From the NCBI RefSeq assembly GCF_023757625.1, contig NZ_JALGBZ010000003.1, forward strand, positions 496,001-560,000: a stretch of DNA of 64,000 bases, in the 5' to 3' direction. Made by a program: the position numbers and the translations under genes. The first letter of the stretch is position 1; every line of letters starts with the position of its first letter. The notes under the pieces are model-generated. The model saw only the letters and a list, made by a program, of their open reading frames with translations. It searched no databases and was not told the DNA's origin. Positions 53,694 to 61,749 of this stretch are shown here, one piece after another. This DNA comes from Halomonas sp. S3-1-1 (GTDB lineage: Bacteria > Pseudomonadota > Gammaproteobacteria > Pseudomonadales > Halomonadaceae).

Positions 53694-54584
53694 TCAGCTC
53701 TCCTTGCGTTTCATGGTGGGATCCAGCGAGTCGCGCGCCGCGTCGCCCAGCAGGTTGATCGACAGAATGCACAGCGACAGCAGAAAGCCCGCCCAGAAGA
53801 TCAGCGATGGCTTGAGCTGAAAATAGATGCGCCCGTCGGACATGATGTTGCCCCAGGTGGGAATTTCCGAGCCGAGCCCCACACCCAGAAACGACAGCGT
53901 CGCCTCGGTCAAAATCGCCGCCGCACAGACGTAGGTGCACTGAACGATCAAGGGGGCGAAGGTGTTGGGCATCAGGTGGCGCCACAGAATAGTGCGGGTG
54001 GGCGTGCCCATCAGCACGGCGGCTTCAACGAAGGCTTCTTCCCGGGTGGCGAGCACTTGGGAGCGCACCAGGCGCACGATCTGCGGAATTTCCGGCACGG
54101 TGATCGCGACCATCAGCATCCACAGGTTCGCCGAGGTCAGCGAGACGATGGCAATCGCCGCGAGGATGCCGGGAATGGCCATCAGTCCGTCCATGAAGCG
54201 CATCAACACCGCGTCGATAGCGCGAAAGTAGCCGGCGATCAAGCCCAGCGGCAGCCCGATCAAAAGCGTCAGAAACGCGACGCCCACGCCGATGGTGAGC
54301 GAGACCCGCGCCCCGTAAACCACGCGCGAAAACAGGTCGCGGCCGAAGGCGTCGGTGCCGAGCCAGTGGCTGGCGCTGGCGCCCTGCAGGCGATCCGCCG
54401 GCGAAAGCGCGGTGGGGTCGAAGGGCGCGATGAGCGGGGCGAACAGCGCCATCAGCGTAATCACGACCAGAAGGGTGGCGGCAATCCACGTGGTGGTCCG
54501 GGGGCGCAGGTGCAACATTCGCGAGGTCATGCCGTGCAGTGATGGACGCATGCCAAACCTCCGGGGATAGGTGTTTGTGGTCAT
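53694..54584 (-). CDS. Peptide/nickel ABC transporter permease, DppC type
   Basis: A 296-residue inner-membrane permease with about six helices. It has the cytoplasmic N-terminal extension of DppC-type subunits, HWLGTDAFGRDLFSRVVYGA after the first helix, and the EAA loop VEAAVLMGTPTRTILWRHLMPN that docks on the ATPase. It pairs with the DppB-type subunit; the ATG overlaps the dppB-type stop. Confidence 0.93.
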   Translation of the reverse strand: MTTNTYPRRFGMRPSLHGMTSRMLHLRPRTTTWIAATLLVVITLMALFAPLIAPFDPTALSPADRLQGASASHWLGTDAFGRDLFSRVVYGARVSLTIGVGVAFLTLLIGLPLGLIAGYFRAIDAVLMRFMDGLMAIPGILAAIAIVSLTSANLWMLMVAITVPEIPQIVRLVRSQVLATREEAFVEAAVLMGTPTRTILWRHLMPNTFAPLIVQCTYVCAAAILTEATLSFLGVGLGSEIPTWGNIMSDGRIYFQLKPSLIFWAGFLLSLCILSINLLGDAARDSLDPTMKRKES

Positions 54585-55525
54585 CAGTAGCGGATCCTCG
54601 GGTCGGTCACGGCGTAGGAGAGATCGATCAACAGATTGATCAGCACGTAAAGCCCGGCGGTGAGCAGGATGATGGCTTGAATGACGGGGTAGTCCCGCGC
54701 CAGCACGGCATCGATGATCAAGCGCCCGAGCCCGGGAATATTGAACACGCTTTCGGTGACCACTACGCCGGAGACCATCAGCGCGAAGCCGGTGCCGATA
54801 ACGGTCAGAATCGGCACGCCGGCGTTTCTCAGCGCGTGGCGAAACAGCACCAGCCGCTCGCCGAGGCCCTTGGCACGGGCGGTACGAATGTAATCCTCCT
54901 TAAGCACTTCGAGCATGCTGGCCCGCGTCATGCGCGCGATCAGTGCGATATACACCGACGACAGCGTCAGCGCCGGCAGCACCAACCGGCTGGCGAATTC
55001 AGTAAAACCGTGGTCGAGGCTGCGATAGCCCTGCACCGGCAGCCACCCCAATTGGATGGCGAAGACCTGAATGACGATGTAGCCGATAACGAACACCGGC
55101 ACTGAGAAGCCGACCACCGACACCGACATCACCAGATTGTCGATCCAGCTGCCTTGGCGCCAGGCGGCGATGACGCCCAGCGGCACCGAGATCAATACGG
55201 TGAAAACGATAGCCGCCACCGCCAAGCTGATGGTAGGCGCCAGGCGCTGGGTGATCATCGACAGCACCGAGGTCTGCGAGATCAGCGAGGTGCCGAAATC
55301 GCCGTGGAGCATATTGCCCATCCAGATGACGAACTGGGTATAGATAGGCTGGTCGAGCCCGAGCGCGGCGCGAATACTCTCCACTTGGGCGGGGCTGGCC
55401 ATGTCGCCGGCGATGATCACCGCCGGGTCGCCAGGCGCCAGGCGCAACAGAAGAAAGACGCTAAGCGCGACAACCAGCATCACGGGAATGGCCGCCAGCA
55501 GTCGGCGAATGAAGTAACTCAACAT
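54584..55525 (-). CDS. Peptide/nickel ABC transporter permease, DppB type
   Basis: A 313-residue permease with about six helices, the DppB-type N-terminus (YFIRRLLAAIPVMLVVALSV, LAPGDPAVIIAG) and the EAA loop IRTARAKGLGERLVLFRHAL. The start at 55525 gives the family length; the open frame back to 55636 includes the GC hairpin and is not used. The following binding-protein gene lies upstream in the transcript, separated by a hairpin at 55557-55576. Confidence 0.93.
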   Translation of the reverse strand: MLSYFIRRLLAAIPVMLVVALSVFLLLRLAPGDPAVIIAGDMASPAQVESIRAALGLDQPIYTQFVIWMGNMLHGDFGTSLISQTSVLSMITQRLAPTISLAVAAIVFTVLISVPLGVIAAWRQGSWIDNLVMSVSVVGFSVPVFVIGYIVIQVFAIQLGWLPVQGYRSLDHGFTEFASRLVLPALTLSSVYIALIARMTRASMLEVLKEDYIRTARAKGLGERLVLFRHALRNAGVPILTVIGTGFALMVSGVVVTESVFNIPGLGRLIIDAVLARDYPVIQAIILLTAGLYVLINLLIDLSYAVTDPRIRY

Positions 55526-55556
55526 GGGGAATTCCTCGAACGTGGGCAGGCAGAAC

Positions 55557-55576
55557 CCCCCGCCCGCAGGCGGGGG
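55557..55576. terminator. GC-only hairpin between binding-protein and permease genes
   Basis: CCCCCGCC and GGCGGGGG form a perfect 8-bp stem with a CGCA loop. There is no T-run. In such operons a hairpin here usually lowers downstream expression or protects the binding-protein mRNA, giving more binding protein than permease. Confidence 0.6.
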
Positions 55577-55583
55577 CGGCAGA

Positions 55584-57185
55584 TCATTCGGCCTTGTGCA
55601 TACCCCAGAACACCGGGATCGGGCCGGCGACGACATCGCTGAGCTCGTCGCGCCAGGAGATCACGTTCTGGAATTGGCCCAGCGGCACGAAAGTGGCCTG
55701 CTCCATCGCGCGGCGCTGTACCTCTTCTGCCAGCGCCTGGCGCTGCGCCTCGTCGGTGGCCAGCGCGAACTCATCGCGCAGTTGTTCCATTTCCGGGTCG
55801 GTGGGCCAGCCGAACCAGCTGCTCTCTTCGCCGGTACTGATCAGCAGCGGGTTGATGGTCGGCGACCAGATGCTGTCCACACCAAAGTTGGTGAAGATCA
55901 TGTCCCAGCCGCCGTCGCTCGAGGCGTCGCGGCTGGCGCGCTGGCTAACCAGCGTCTGCCAGTCCATCTGGCGAAGCTCGACGTTGAAGCCGGCGTTTCG
56001 AAGCGCCTGGGCCACGACCACCGGCTGCGGGGTGAGCGTGGCCACGTCAGACGGCTGGAGCAGCACGATGGGGGTATCGTCATAGCCCGCCTCTTCGAGC
56101 AGCGCGCGGGCCTGCTCGGGGTCGCCGCCGGTCTTGAGCGACTCGCCCCCGGCCTCACTCGAAAGCGGGGTGTTGCAGCCAAAGACCGAGGCGCAGGTTT
56201 CGTAAAAGCGCGGGTCGCCGACCAGTGCCGCCATCACGTCGTCCTGGCCGATGGCCAGAAGCGCGGCGCGGCGGATGCGTTCGTCATCGAAGGGAGGGTG
56301 GAGGAAGTTCATGCGCGCAAGGGTGAGCATGCCCAGCGGGTCGAGCACCTCGGCGGTGATCTCGGGGTTGCTCTCCAAAAGCGGAAGCAGATCAAAGGGC
56401 GTACGCTCGATGTAGTCGATATCGCCACTGTTGATCGCGTTGACCATGGTCTGCACGTCCGGCATGTGGATCCACTCCACCCGGTCGACGAACACTTCCT
56501 TACTGCCCGCGGTGCCGGAAGGCGCCTCGTCGCGCGGCACGTACTCGTCAAAGCGCTCGTACACCGCCTTGACGCCGGGCTGGAAGGCGTCGCTCACGAA
56601 GCGAAACGGCCCGGAGCCGATCTGGTTAGGCAGCGGCTGGCCCGGCTCGATCGAGGCGACCGCCTCGGGCATCATGAACGCCGCTACCGCCGAGGGCTTG
56701 GCCAAAAGGCCGATCACGTCGCCAAGCTCGGTAGTGAGTGTGAGCTCGAAGCGGTCGTCGTCCAGCGCCGTCAGATTCTCCAGATGATCGAAAATCAGCG
56801 CGCCGCCCGGATCGAAGCTGCCCCAGCGCTCGAGCGAGGCGATGCAGTCCGCCGCGGTGACGGGGCTGCCGTCGTGCCAGGTAAGTCCCTCGCGCAGGGT
56901 AAAGGTGTAGGTGAGGCCGTCATCGGAGACCTCCCAATCCGCCATCTGCGGCTGTGGCTCGAGATCCGCGTCCAGCCCTACCAGGGTGTCGTAGATCATG
57001 TAGCCGTGGTTACGGGCAATGGTCGCGCTGCTCGATACCGGGTCCAGCGCTCTAAGCGCCGAGTGCATGACGGCGCTTACGGTCGTCTCGGCACTCGCCT
57101 GGGCGGTAAAGGATAGGGCGCTGGCCATGCCAAGCGCGGTCAGCAGCGTCTTTTTCGGGAAACGGTTCGATAGCATCGTATTCAT
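55584..57185 (-). CDS. Peptide ABC transporter substrate-binding protein
   Basis: A 533-residue periplasmic binding protein of the DppA/OppA family (SBP_bac_5). The signal peptide ends near AQASA; the fold shows GYMIYDTLVGLDADLEPQPQ, FTLREGLTWHDGSPVTAADC and NFGVDSIWSPTINPL. Substrate is not readable; dipeptides, opines and other amides are all bound by relatives. The ATG at 57185 has GGAGAG upstream. It is the first gene of the operon and diverges from a LysR regulator. Confidence 0.92.
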   Translation of the reverse strand: MNTMLSNRFPKKTLLTALGMASALSFTAQASAETTVSAVMHSALRALDPVSSSATIARNHGYMIYDTLVGLDADLEPQPQMADWEVSDDGLTYTFTLREGLTWHDGSPVTAADCIASLERWGSFDPGGALIFDHLENLTALDDDRFELTLTTELGDVIGLLAKPSAVAAFMMPEAVASIEPGQPLPNQIGSGPFRFVSDAFQPGVKAVYERFDEYVPRDEAPSGTAGSKEVFVDRVEWIHMPDVQTMVNAINSGDIDYIERTPFDLLPLLESNPEITAEVLDPLGMLTLARMNFLHPPFDDERIRRAALLAIGQDDVMAALVGDPRFYETCASVFGCNTPLSSEAGGESLKTGGDPEQARALLEEAGYDDTPIVLLQPSDVATLTPQPVVVAQALRNAGFNVELRQMDWQTLVSQRASRDASSDGGWDMIFTNFGVDSIWSPTINPLLISTGEESSWFGWPTDPEMEQLRDEFALATDEAQRQALAEEVQRRAMEQATFVPLGQFQNVISWRDELSDVVAGPIPVFWGMHKAE

Positions 57186-57337
57186 CGCACTCTCCATTGA
57201 TATTATTAGCGGCTGGCGATCACCACGTGAACGGTCGGCAAACCGGCGCTTGTTATTGGTGTGCGCCTTGTCGATTTGCTTCTGACTCGATACTAGCGCT
57301 GGCAAAAGTCATCACGTTAACGGTATTTTTCGAAAGC

Positions 57338-57360
57338 GGTATTGCCTTTACGGCAATACC
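57338..57360. promoter_or_regulatory. LysR-type operator upstream of lysR / peptide transporter operon
   Basis: GGTATTGCC, 5 nt, GGCAATACC is a perfect 9-bp inverted repeat 27 bp before the LysR start and 152 bp before the binding-protein start. A half site CGGTATT lies at 57321-57327. It is a likely recognition site of the adjacent LysR protein. Confidence 0.6.
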
Positions 57361-57387
57361 CACGCCACCTTCAAAGCGAGAACTTCG

Positions 57388-58302
57388 ATGAACGAACGGC
57401 TTTTGATCGACCCCGCGCTGCGCTATTTTCTGGAAATCGTTCGCCACGGGTCGATCAACAAGGCGTCTCAGGCGCTGCACGTTGCGCCCTCGGCGGTCAG
57501 TCGCCAGATTGCGCGTCTTGAGTCGGAGCTTGAAAGCCAGCTCTTCGAGCGCCACCCCTCCGGTATGCGCCTGAGCCCCTCCGGTGAGCTTTTGGCCGCT
57601 CACGCGCGCAAGGCGCGTTTGGACGCCGCCCGGGTGATCGAGGAGATCACCGGGCTCGAGGGCATTCAGCGAGGTACGGTACGCATCGCCAGCATCGAGG
57701 GGCTGGCGAGCTATCTTCTGCCACATGTGATCAGCCTCTATCGCGAAAAACACCACGGTATTCATTTCGACGTCACGGTGACGTCCTCGACGGACGTGAT
57801 TCAGCGGGTGTGCGAGGGGCTTGTCGATATCGGACTGACGATCTCGCCATCGCCGGAGAAGAACATCAAGGTGGAAAAGCGCGTCATGGCGCCGATTCAC
57901 GCGGTCATGCACCGCTCGCATCCGCTCGCCGATAAAAAGCAGGTGTCGCTTGCGCAGCTGGGAAGTTTCGATCTGGCGCTTCCCACCGAAAACACCACCA
58001 TCCGCCAGCTCTTCAACGTTAGCTGCAGCCGTCAGGGGCTCTTGATCGAGCCGGTGATGACCAGCAACTTCGTCACCACGCTCGTGCACTTCGCGATGTG
58101 TCAGGGCGGTATCACGCTGATCGGCGACGTCTCGATTCGCCATTTAGGCGAGTCGGCGGAGCTGGTGTCGCTGCCGATTCGCGATCGGGAAATGAGCGGG
58201 CGTACCCTCGAGGTACAAACGCTTGCCGGGCGTGTGCTGCCCAAGGGCGTGGCGGACTTTCTGGGGGATCTGTGCCAGGCGCTGGAAACGCAAACGCCGT
58301 AA
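57388..58302 (+). CDS. LysR-family regulator of the peptide/amidase operon
   Basis: A 304-residue LysR regulator: N-terminal helix-turn-helix (LRYFLEIVRHGSINKASQAL, then HVAPSAVSRQIARLESELES) and a C-terminal effector domain (GTVRIASIEGLASYLLPHVI, VDIGLTISPSP). It diverges from the peptide transporter-amidase operon, which it probably controls through the palindrome just upstream. The ligand is unknown. Confidence 0.92.
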   Translation: MNERLLIDPALRYFLEIVRHGSINKASQALHVAPSAVSRQIARLESELESQLFERHPSGMRLSPSGELLAAHARKARLDAARVIEEITGLEGIQRGTVRIASIEGLASYLLPHVISLYREKHHGIHFDVTVTSSTDVIQRVCEGLVDIGLTISPSPEKNIKVEKRVMAPIHAVMHRSHPLADKKQVSLAQLGSFDLALPTENTTIRQLFNVSCSRQGLLIEPVMTSNFVTTLVHFAMCQGGITLIGDVSIRHLGESAELVSLPIRDREMSGRTLEVQTLAGRVLPKGVADFLGDLCQALETQTP

Positions 58303-58337
58303 TGCGAGGCGTCACGGCGTCGTTATCCAGCGCGTTG

Positions 58338-59276
58338 TCAGGCGTGGGTTTTGCTCGCCGCCAGCACGTACAAAAACTCGAGCCCCAACGTGGCGGCGGC
58401 GAGCGAGGTGATGTCGCCGTGATCATAAGCCGGGTTGACCTCCACCACGTCCATGCCGATAAGCTCCATGCCGACCAGGCCGCGGATTACCTTTAGCATC
58501 AAATCGGTGGTCATGCCGCCACACACCGGGGTGCCGGTGCCCGGGGCAAACGCCGGGTCGAGGCCGTCGATGTCCAGGCTTACGTAGGCGGGATGATGGC
58601 CGACGTGGGCGCGGATCTTCTCGAGCACGGCTTTCGGGCCGTGGTCGTTGACCCAGTCGGCGTCGAGCACCTCGAAAGGGTGGTTGTCACGCTCATAGCT
58701 GGTTCGAATGCCGATCTGCAGCGAGTGCTCTGGCACCACCAGCCCTTCCTTCAGCGCGTGGTGGAAGATGGTGCCGTGATCAAAGCGCGTGCCCTGCTCG
58801 TAGGTGTCGGTGTGGGCGTCAAAATGAATCAGCGCCAGCGGCCCGTGCTCGCGGGCATGCGCCCGCAGAAGCGGCAGGCTGATGTAGTGATCGCCGCCGA
58901 GCGTCAGCATCTTTTTGCCGGCGGCGAGCCAGCGCCCGGCGTGGCCCTCCAGGTTGTCCACCAGGCTTTCCGGCTCGCCGTAGGCGTAGTCCAGGTTGCC
59001 CGCATCGCACACCTTCAGGCGCTCTTCCAGGGCGAAGTTCCAGGGCCAGCGCTTGCCTTCCCAGATTAGATTCGCCGTGGCCTGGCGAATGGCGTTGGGG
59101 CCCATGCGCGTGCCCGCCCGGCCAGAGCAGGCCAGATCAAAGGGGACGCCGCTGACGACCACCTCGGCATCGCTCGCTTTTGGGTCGAGCGCGCGAGGCA
59201 CGTTCATGAAGCTTGTAATCACATCACCAAACAGGCTCGGCATGATAGAGGATGCATGAGCGTTGTGTGCGGTCAC
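58338..59276 (-). CDS. speB: Agmatinase (ureohydrolase family)
   Basis: SpeB hydrolyses agmatine to putrescine and urea with a binuclear manganese site. The 312-residue product matches E. coli SpeB throughout: metal motifs GGDHYISLPL, LIHFDAHTDTY, and SLDIDGLDPAFAPGTGTP; also SGRAGTRMGPNAIRQA and the C-terminal GMDVVEVNPAYDHGDIT. A related guanidino-acid substrate (guanidinobutyrate) cannot be excluded. The GTG at 59276 is the best start, with AGGAG some distance upstream. It diverges from a LysR regulator. Confidence 0.92.
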   Translation of the reverse strand: MTAHNAHASSIMPSLFGDVITSFMNVPRALDPKASDAEVVVSGVPFDLACSGRAGTRMGPNAIRQATANLIWEGKRWPWNFALEERLKVCDAGNLDYAYGEPESLVDNLEGHAGRWLAAGKKMLTLGGDHYISLPLLRAHAREHGPLALIHFDAHTDTYEQGTRFDHGTIFHHALKEGLVVPEHSLQIGIRTSYERDNHPFEVLDADWVNDHGPKAVLEKIRAHVGHHPAYVSLDIDGLDPAFAPGTGTPVCGGMTTDLMLKVIRGLVGMELIGMDVVEVNPAYDHGDITSLAAATLGLEFLYVLAASKTHA

Positions 59277-59335
59277 CGGCGAGCGTCTCCTGAGGAGGAA
59301 GGAAAGTCGCGACGATAAAGAATATAGGGCAATGA

Positions 59336-59372
59336 ATGAAATGAATGTTTAGAATCGAGTCATTCATTTCAT
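59336..59372. promoter_or_regulatory. Inverted repeat between speB and lysR
   Basis: ATGAAATGAATG (59336-59347) and CATTCATTTCAT (59361-59372) form a perfect 12-bp inverted repeat with a 13-nt spacer in the 111-bp divergent gap. This fits a binding site for the adjacent LysR protein. Confidence 0.6.
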
Positions 59373-59387
59373 GGATGATGCTGCGCC

Positions 59388-60302
59388 ATGGCCCTGCCTC
59401 GAACCTTCGATCTCAACCTGCTCCGGGTATTCGTCACGTTAATGCAGGAGCGCCACGTGACCCGGGCGGCGCTAAAACTGCACCTTTCCCAACCCGCAAT
59501 TAGCCACGCGCTCCGGCGCCTGCGTGAAGGCCTGGGGGACCCGCTTTTTGTGCGCACCGAGCAAGGCATGCAGCCCACGCCGCGGGCCGAGTCGCTTTTG
59601 CCCACCGTTGTCCAAGCGCTGGCCTTGCTTGAGGAGGGCCTTGCCCCACCCGCGGCATTCGCCCCGGCGACCAGCGCGCGCCACTTTACCCTGGCCACCA
59701 CGGACTACTTCGAGGAGGTGCTGTACCCGCCCTTTTTGAGCCGGCTGCTTGGGCAGGCGCCGGGGCTGAGCTTCTCGATCGAGCTGATCACGCCTGATGC
59801 GCTCGACGAGGGCCTGAAAAGTCGCCAGATCGACATGGTGGTCGGGCTCGATAGCCGCGTCGAGCTGCCTACCGGGGTGGTGAGTACGCCGTGGCTCGAC
59901 GAGGAGTGGGTGTGTTTGGCTGCGATAGACAATACTCGGGTGGGGGCATCGCTCACGCTTAATGATTTTGCCGCGCTGGCCCACGTCGAACTCGCCGACA
60001 TCAGCGGGCTCGGGCCAGGCCCCATCGACGGCTGCCTGCGTGCGCACGGCGTGAGCCGGCGGGTGATTTCGCGCAACCTCAACTATATCGCCGCGGCCCG
60101 GGTTGTGGCGCTCACCGGGGCGATCATGACACTACCCCGGCGTATGGCCGAGCGCTTCATCGCGCTACTGCCGGTGCGCCTGGTCGAGGCGCCGCCAGAA
60201 CTCGGCGCGCTGACGCTCACGCTGATCCAGCACGAGCTCTACGCGCGCGAGCCCGCCACGGCCTGGCTGTTCGACGAGCTTTATGCCCTCGCCGCCCGTT
60301 AA
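59388..60302 (+). CDS. LysR-family regulator
   Basis: A 304-residue LysR regulator of the NodD/PcpR-like group: helix-turn-helix in LLRVFVTLMQERHVTRAALK and LSQPAISHALRRLREGLGDPL, effector domain with TLATTDYFEEVLYPPFLSRL. It is divergent from speB, with a perfect inverted repeat between them, and is followed by hpxO on the same strand after 190 bp. Control of speB is the simpler reading; control of hpxO is also possible. Confidence 0.92.
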   Translation: MALPRTFDLNLLRVFVTLMQERHVTRAALKLHLSQPAISHALRRLREGLGDPLFVRTEQGMQPTPRAESLLPTVVQALALLEEGLAPPAAFAPATSARHFTLATTDYFEEVLYPPFLSRLLGQAPGLSFSIELITPDALDEGLKSRQIDMVVGLDSRVELPTGVVSTPWLDEEWVCLAAIDNTRVGASLTLNDFAALAHVELADISGLGPGPIDGCLRAHGVSRRVISRNLNYIAAARVVALTGAIMTLPRRMAERFIALLPVRLVEAPPELGALTLTLIQHELYAREPATAWLFDELYALAAR

Positions 60303-60427
60303 ACGGCCTCCGGCTGGCCTGATTCTTGCCCTCGACGTACGAGTCCACAGTATCGAACCCGGTGACATGGCGCTGGCAGAGTATGGCTATACGCTTTGAT
60401 CGGCGGATGCGGTAGGCTCGAAGAAAC

Positions 60428-60467
60428 GCGTTGTGTATACGAGCATCGTAACGTCGTTTCACAACGC
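60428..60467. promoter_or_regulatory. Inverted repeat upstream of hpxO
   Basis: GCGTTGTG (60428-60435) and CACAACGC (60460-60467) form an 8-bp inverted repeat with a 24-nt spacer, ending 25 bp before the hpxO start. It may be an operator; nothing else is evident in the 190-bp gap. Confidence 0.4.
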
Positions 60468-60492
60468 AATTTCATTTTGATCAGGAGGCGGT

Positions 60493-61695
60493 ATGGCGCT
60501 GGATATTGTCGTTATTGGTGCAGGCATGGGCGGGTTGAGCGCGGCGCTGGCATTCAAGCGCCAGGGCCACCGCGTGCGGGTCTTCGAGCGCGTCGAACAG
60601 ATGCGCCCGGTAGGGGCCGCGATTTCGCTGTGGCCCAACGGTGTCAAAGTGATGCATCGACTGGGCCTGGGCAGCGCCATCGAGCACATTAGCGGGGAGA
60701 TGACCCGCATGCGCTACCTGAGCCACGAAGGCCACCTTTTAAGCGACTTCTCGCTCACTCCGCTTTATGAAGCGGTCGATCAGCGCGCCTGCCCGATTTC
60801 CCGCGCCGCGCTTCAAAAGACCCTGTTCGATGCGGTGGGCGCCGAGCATATTCAGCTCGGGCGTCACTGTGTGGATTACGAAAGCGATGATGACGGCGTG
60901 ACGGCAGTGATGGAGGATGGCGAGCGTGTCAGCGCTGATCTGCTGGTAGTGGCCGACGGTACCCACTCCAGGCTTCGCGATAAAATCGTTGGGCAGCGGG
61001 TGGCGCGCCAGTACGTGGGCTATGTGAACTGGAACGTGCGCGTGGCAGCCACCGAGACGCTTGCGCCGCTCGAAAGTTGGGATCAGTACGTGGGCGAGGG
61101 CAAGCGAGTGTCGCTCATGCCGATGGGGACCGGCGGCAATGACGAAGGGCAGCAGGAGTTTTATTGCTTTTTCGACGTGCCGATGGCGGCGGGCTCGCAA
61201 AGTGACCCGAGCCGCTATCGCGACGAGCTCAAGGCGCACTTTAAAGGCTGGAGCCCGGCGGTGCAGGCGCTAATCGAGCAGTTCGACCCGGCACGCATGG
61301 CGCGAGTCGAAATTCACGATATCGAGCCTCTCGAGCGGCTGACCGATACGCGAGTGGCGCTGATGGGCGACGCGGCCCACGGCATGGCGCCGGATCTGGG
61401 CCAGGGCGGCTGTCAGGCGATGGAAGATGCCTGGGTGCTGATGGAGGTCGTTAGCGCCGCGCTTGACGAAGAGCACGACACCGCGGCGGCGCTTGCAAAA
61501 GCGCTCGAGCGCTACGATGAGGCGCGCGTCGAGCGGGTCGGGGAGATCGTTGCGCGCGCGCGCAAGCGGGCGGCGATGATTCATGGCGACAACCCCGCCG
61601 AGACGCAAGCCTGGTACGAGGAGCTTGGCCGCGAAGACGGCCACGGCGTACTCGAAGGGATTCGTAAAACGGTGGCGGGCGGCCCACTTCCGTGA
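60493..61695 (+). CDS. hpxO: FAD-dependent urate hydroxylase (HpxO type)
   Basis: A 400-residue class A flavin monooxygenase. The FAD-binding IGAGMGGLSAALAFKRQGH is at residues 7-25, and the second FAD motif is GDAAHGMAPDLGQGGCQAMED near 288-308. It follows Klebsiella HpxO along its length (PVGAAISLWPNGVK, YVNWN, GEGKRVSLMP, IHDIEPLERL), so oxidation of urate to 5-hydroxyisourate is the best call; another hydroxylase of this group cannot be excluded. A strong AGGAGGCGG precedes the ATG. Other purine catabolic genes are not in the window. Confidence 0.85.
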   Translation: MALDIVVIGAGMGGLSAALAFKRQGHRVRVFERVEQMRPVGAAISLWPNGVKVMHRLGLGSAIEHISGEMTRMRYLSHEGHLLSDFSLTPLYEAVDQRACPISRAALQKTLFDAVGAEHIQLGRHCVDYESDDDGVTAVMEDGERVSADLLVVADGTHSRLRDKIVGQRVARQYVGYVNWNVRVAATETLAPLESWDQYVGEGKRVSLMPMGTGGNDEGQQEFYCFFDVPMAAGSQSDPSRYRDELKAHFKGWSPAVQALIEQFDPARMARVEIHDIEPLERLTDTRVALMGDAAHGMAPDLGQGGCQAMEDAWVLMEVVSAALDEEHDTAAALAKALERYDEARVERVGEIVARARKRAAMIHGDNPAETQAWYEELGREDGHGVLEGIRKTVAGGPLP

Positions 61696-61749
61696 CCGCC
61701 CGCCGAGCCTGCACCATGAACGTGCGTAATGCGCTTACATAAAACGCGC

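Noticed and set aside
55524-57116. A 530-codon open frame on the plus strand
   Set aside because: Antisense to the peptide-binding protein gene, which has signal peptide and family motifs; no ribosome site for the shadow frame.
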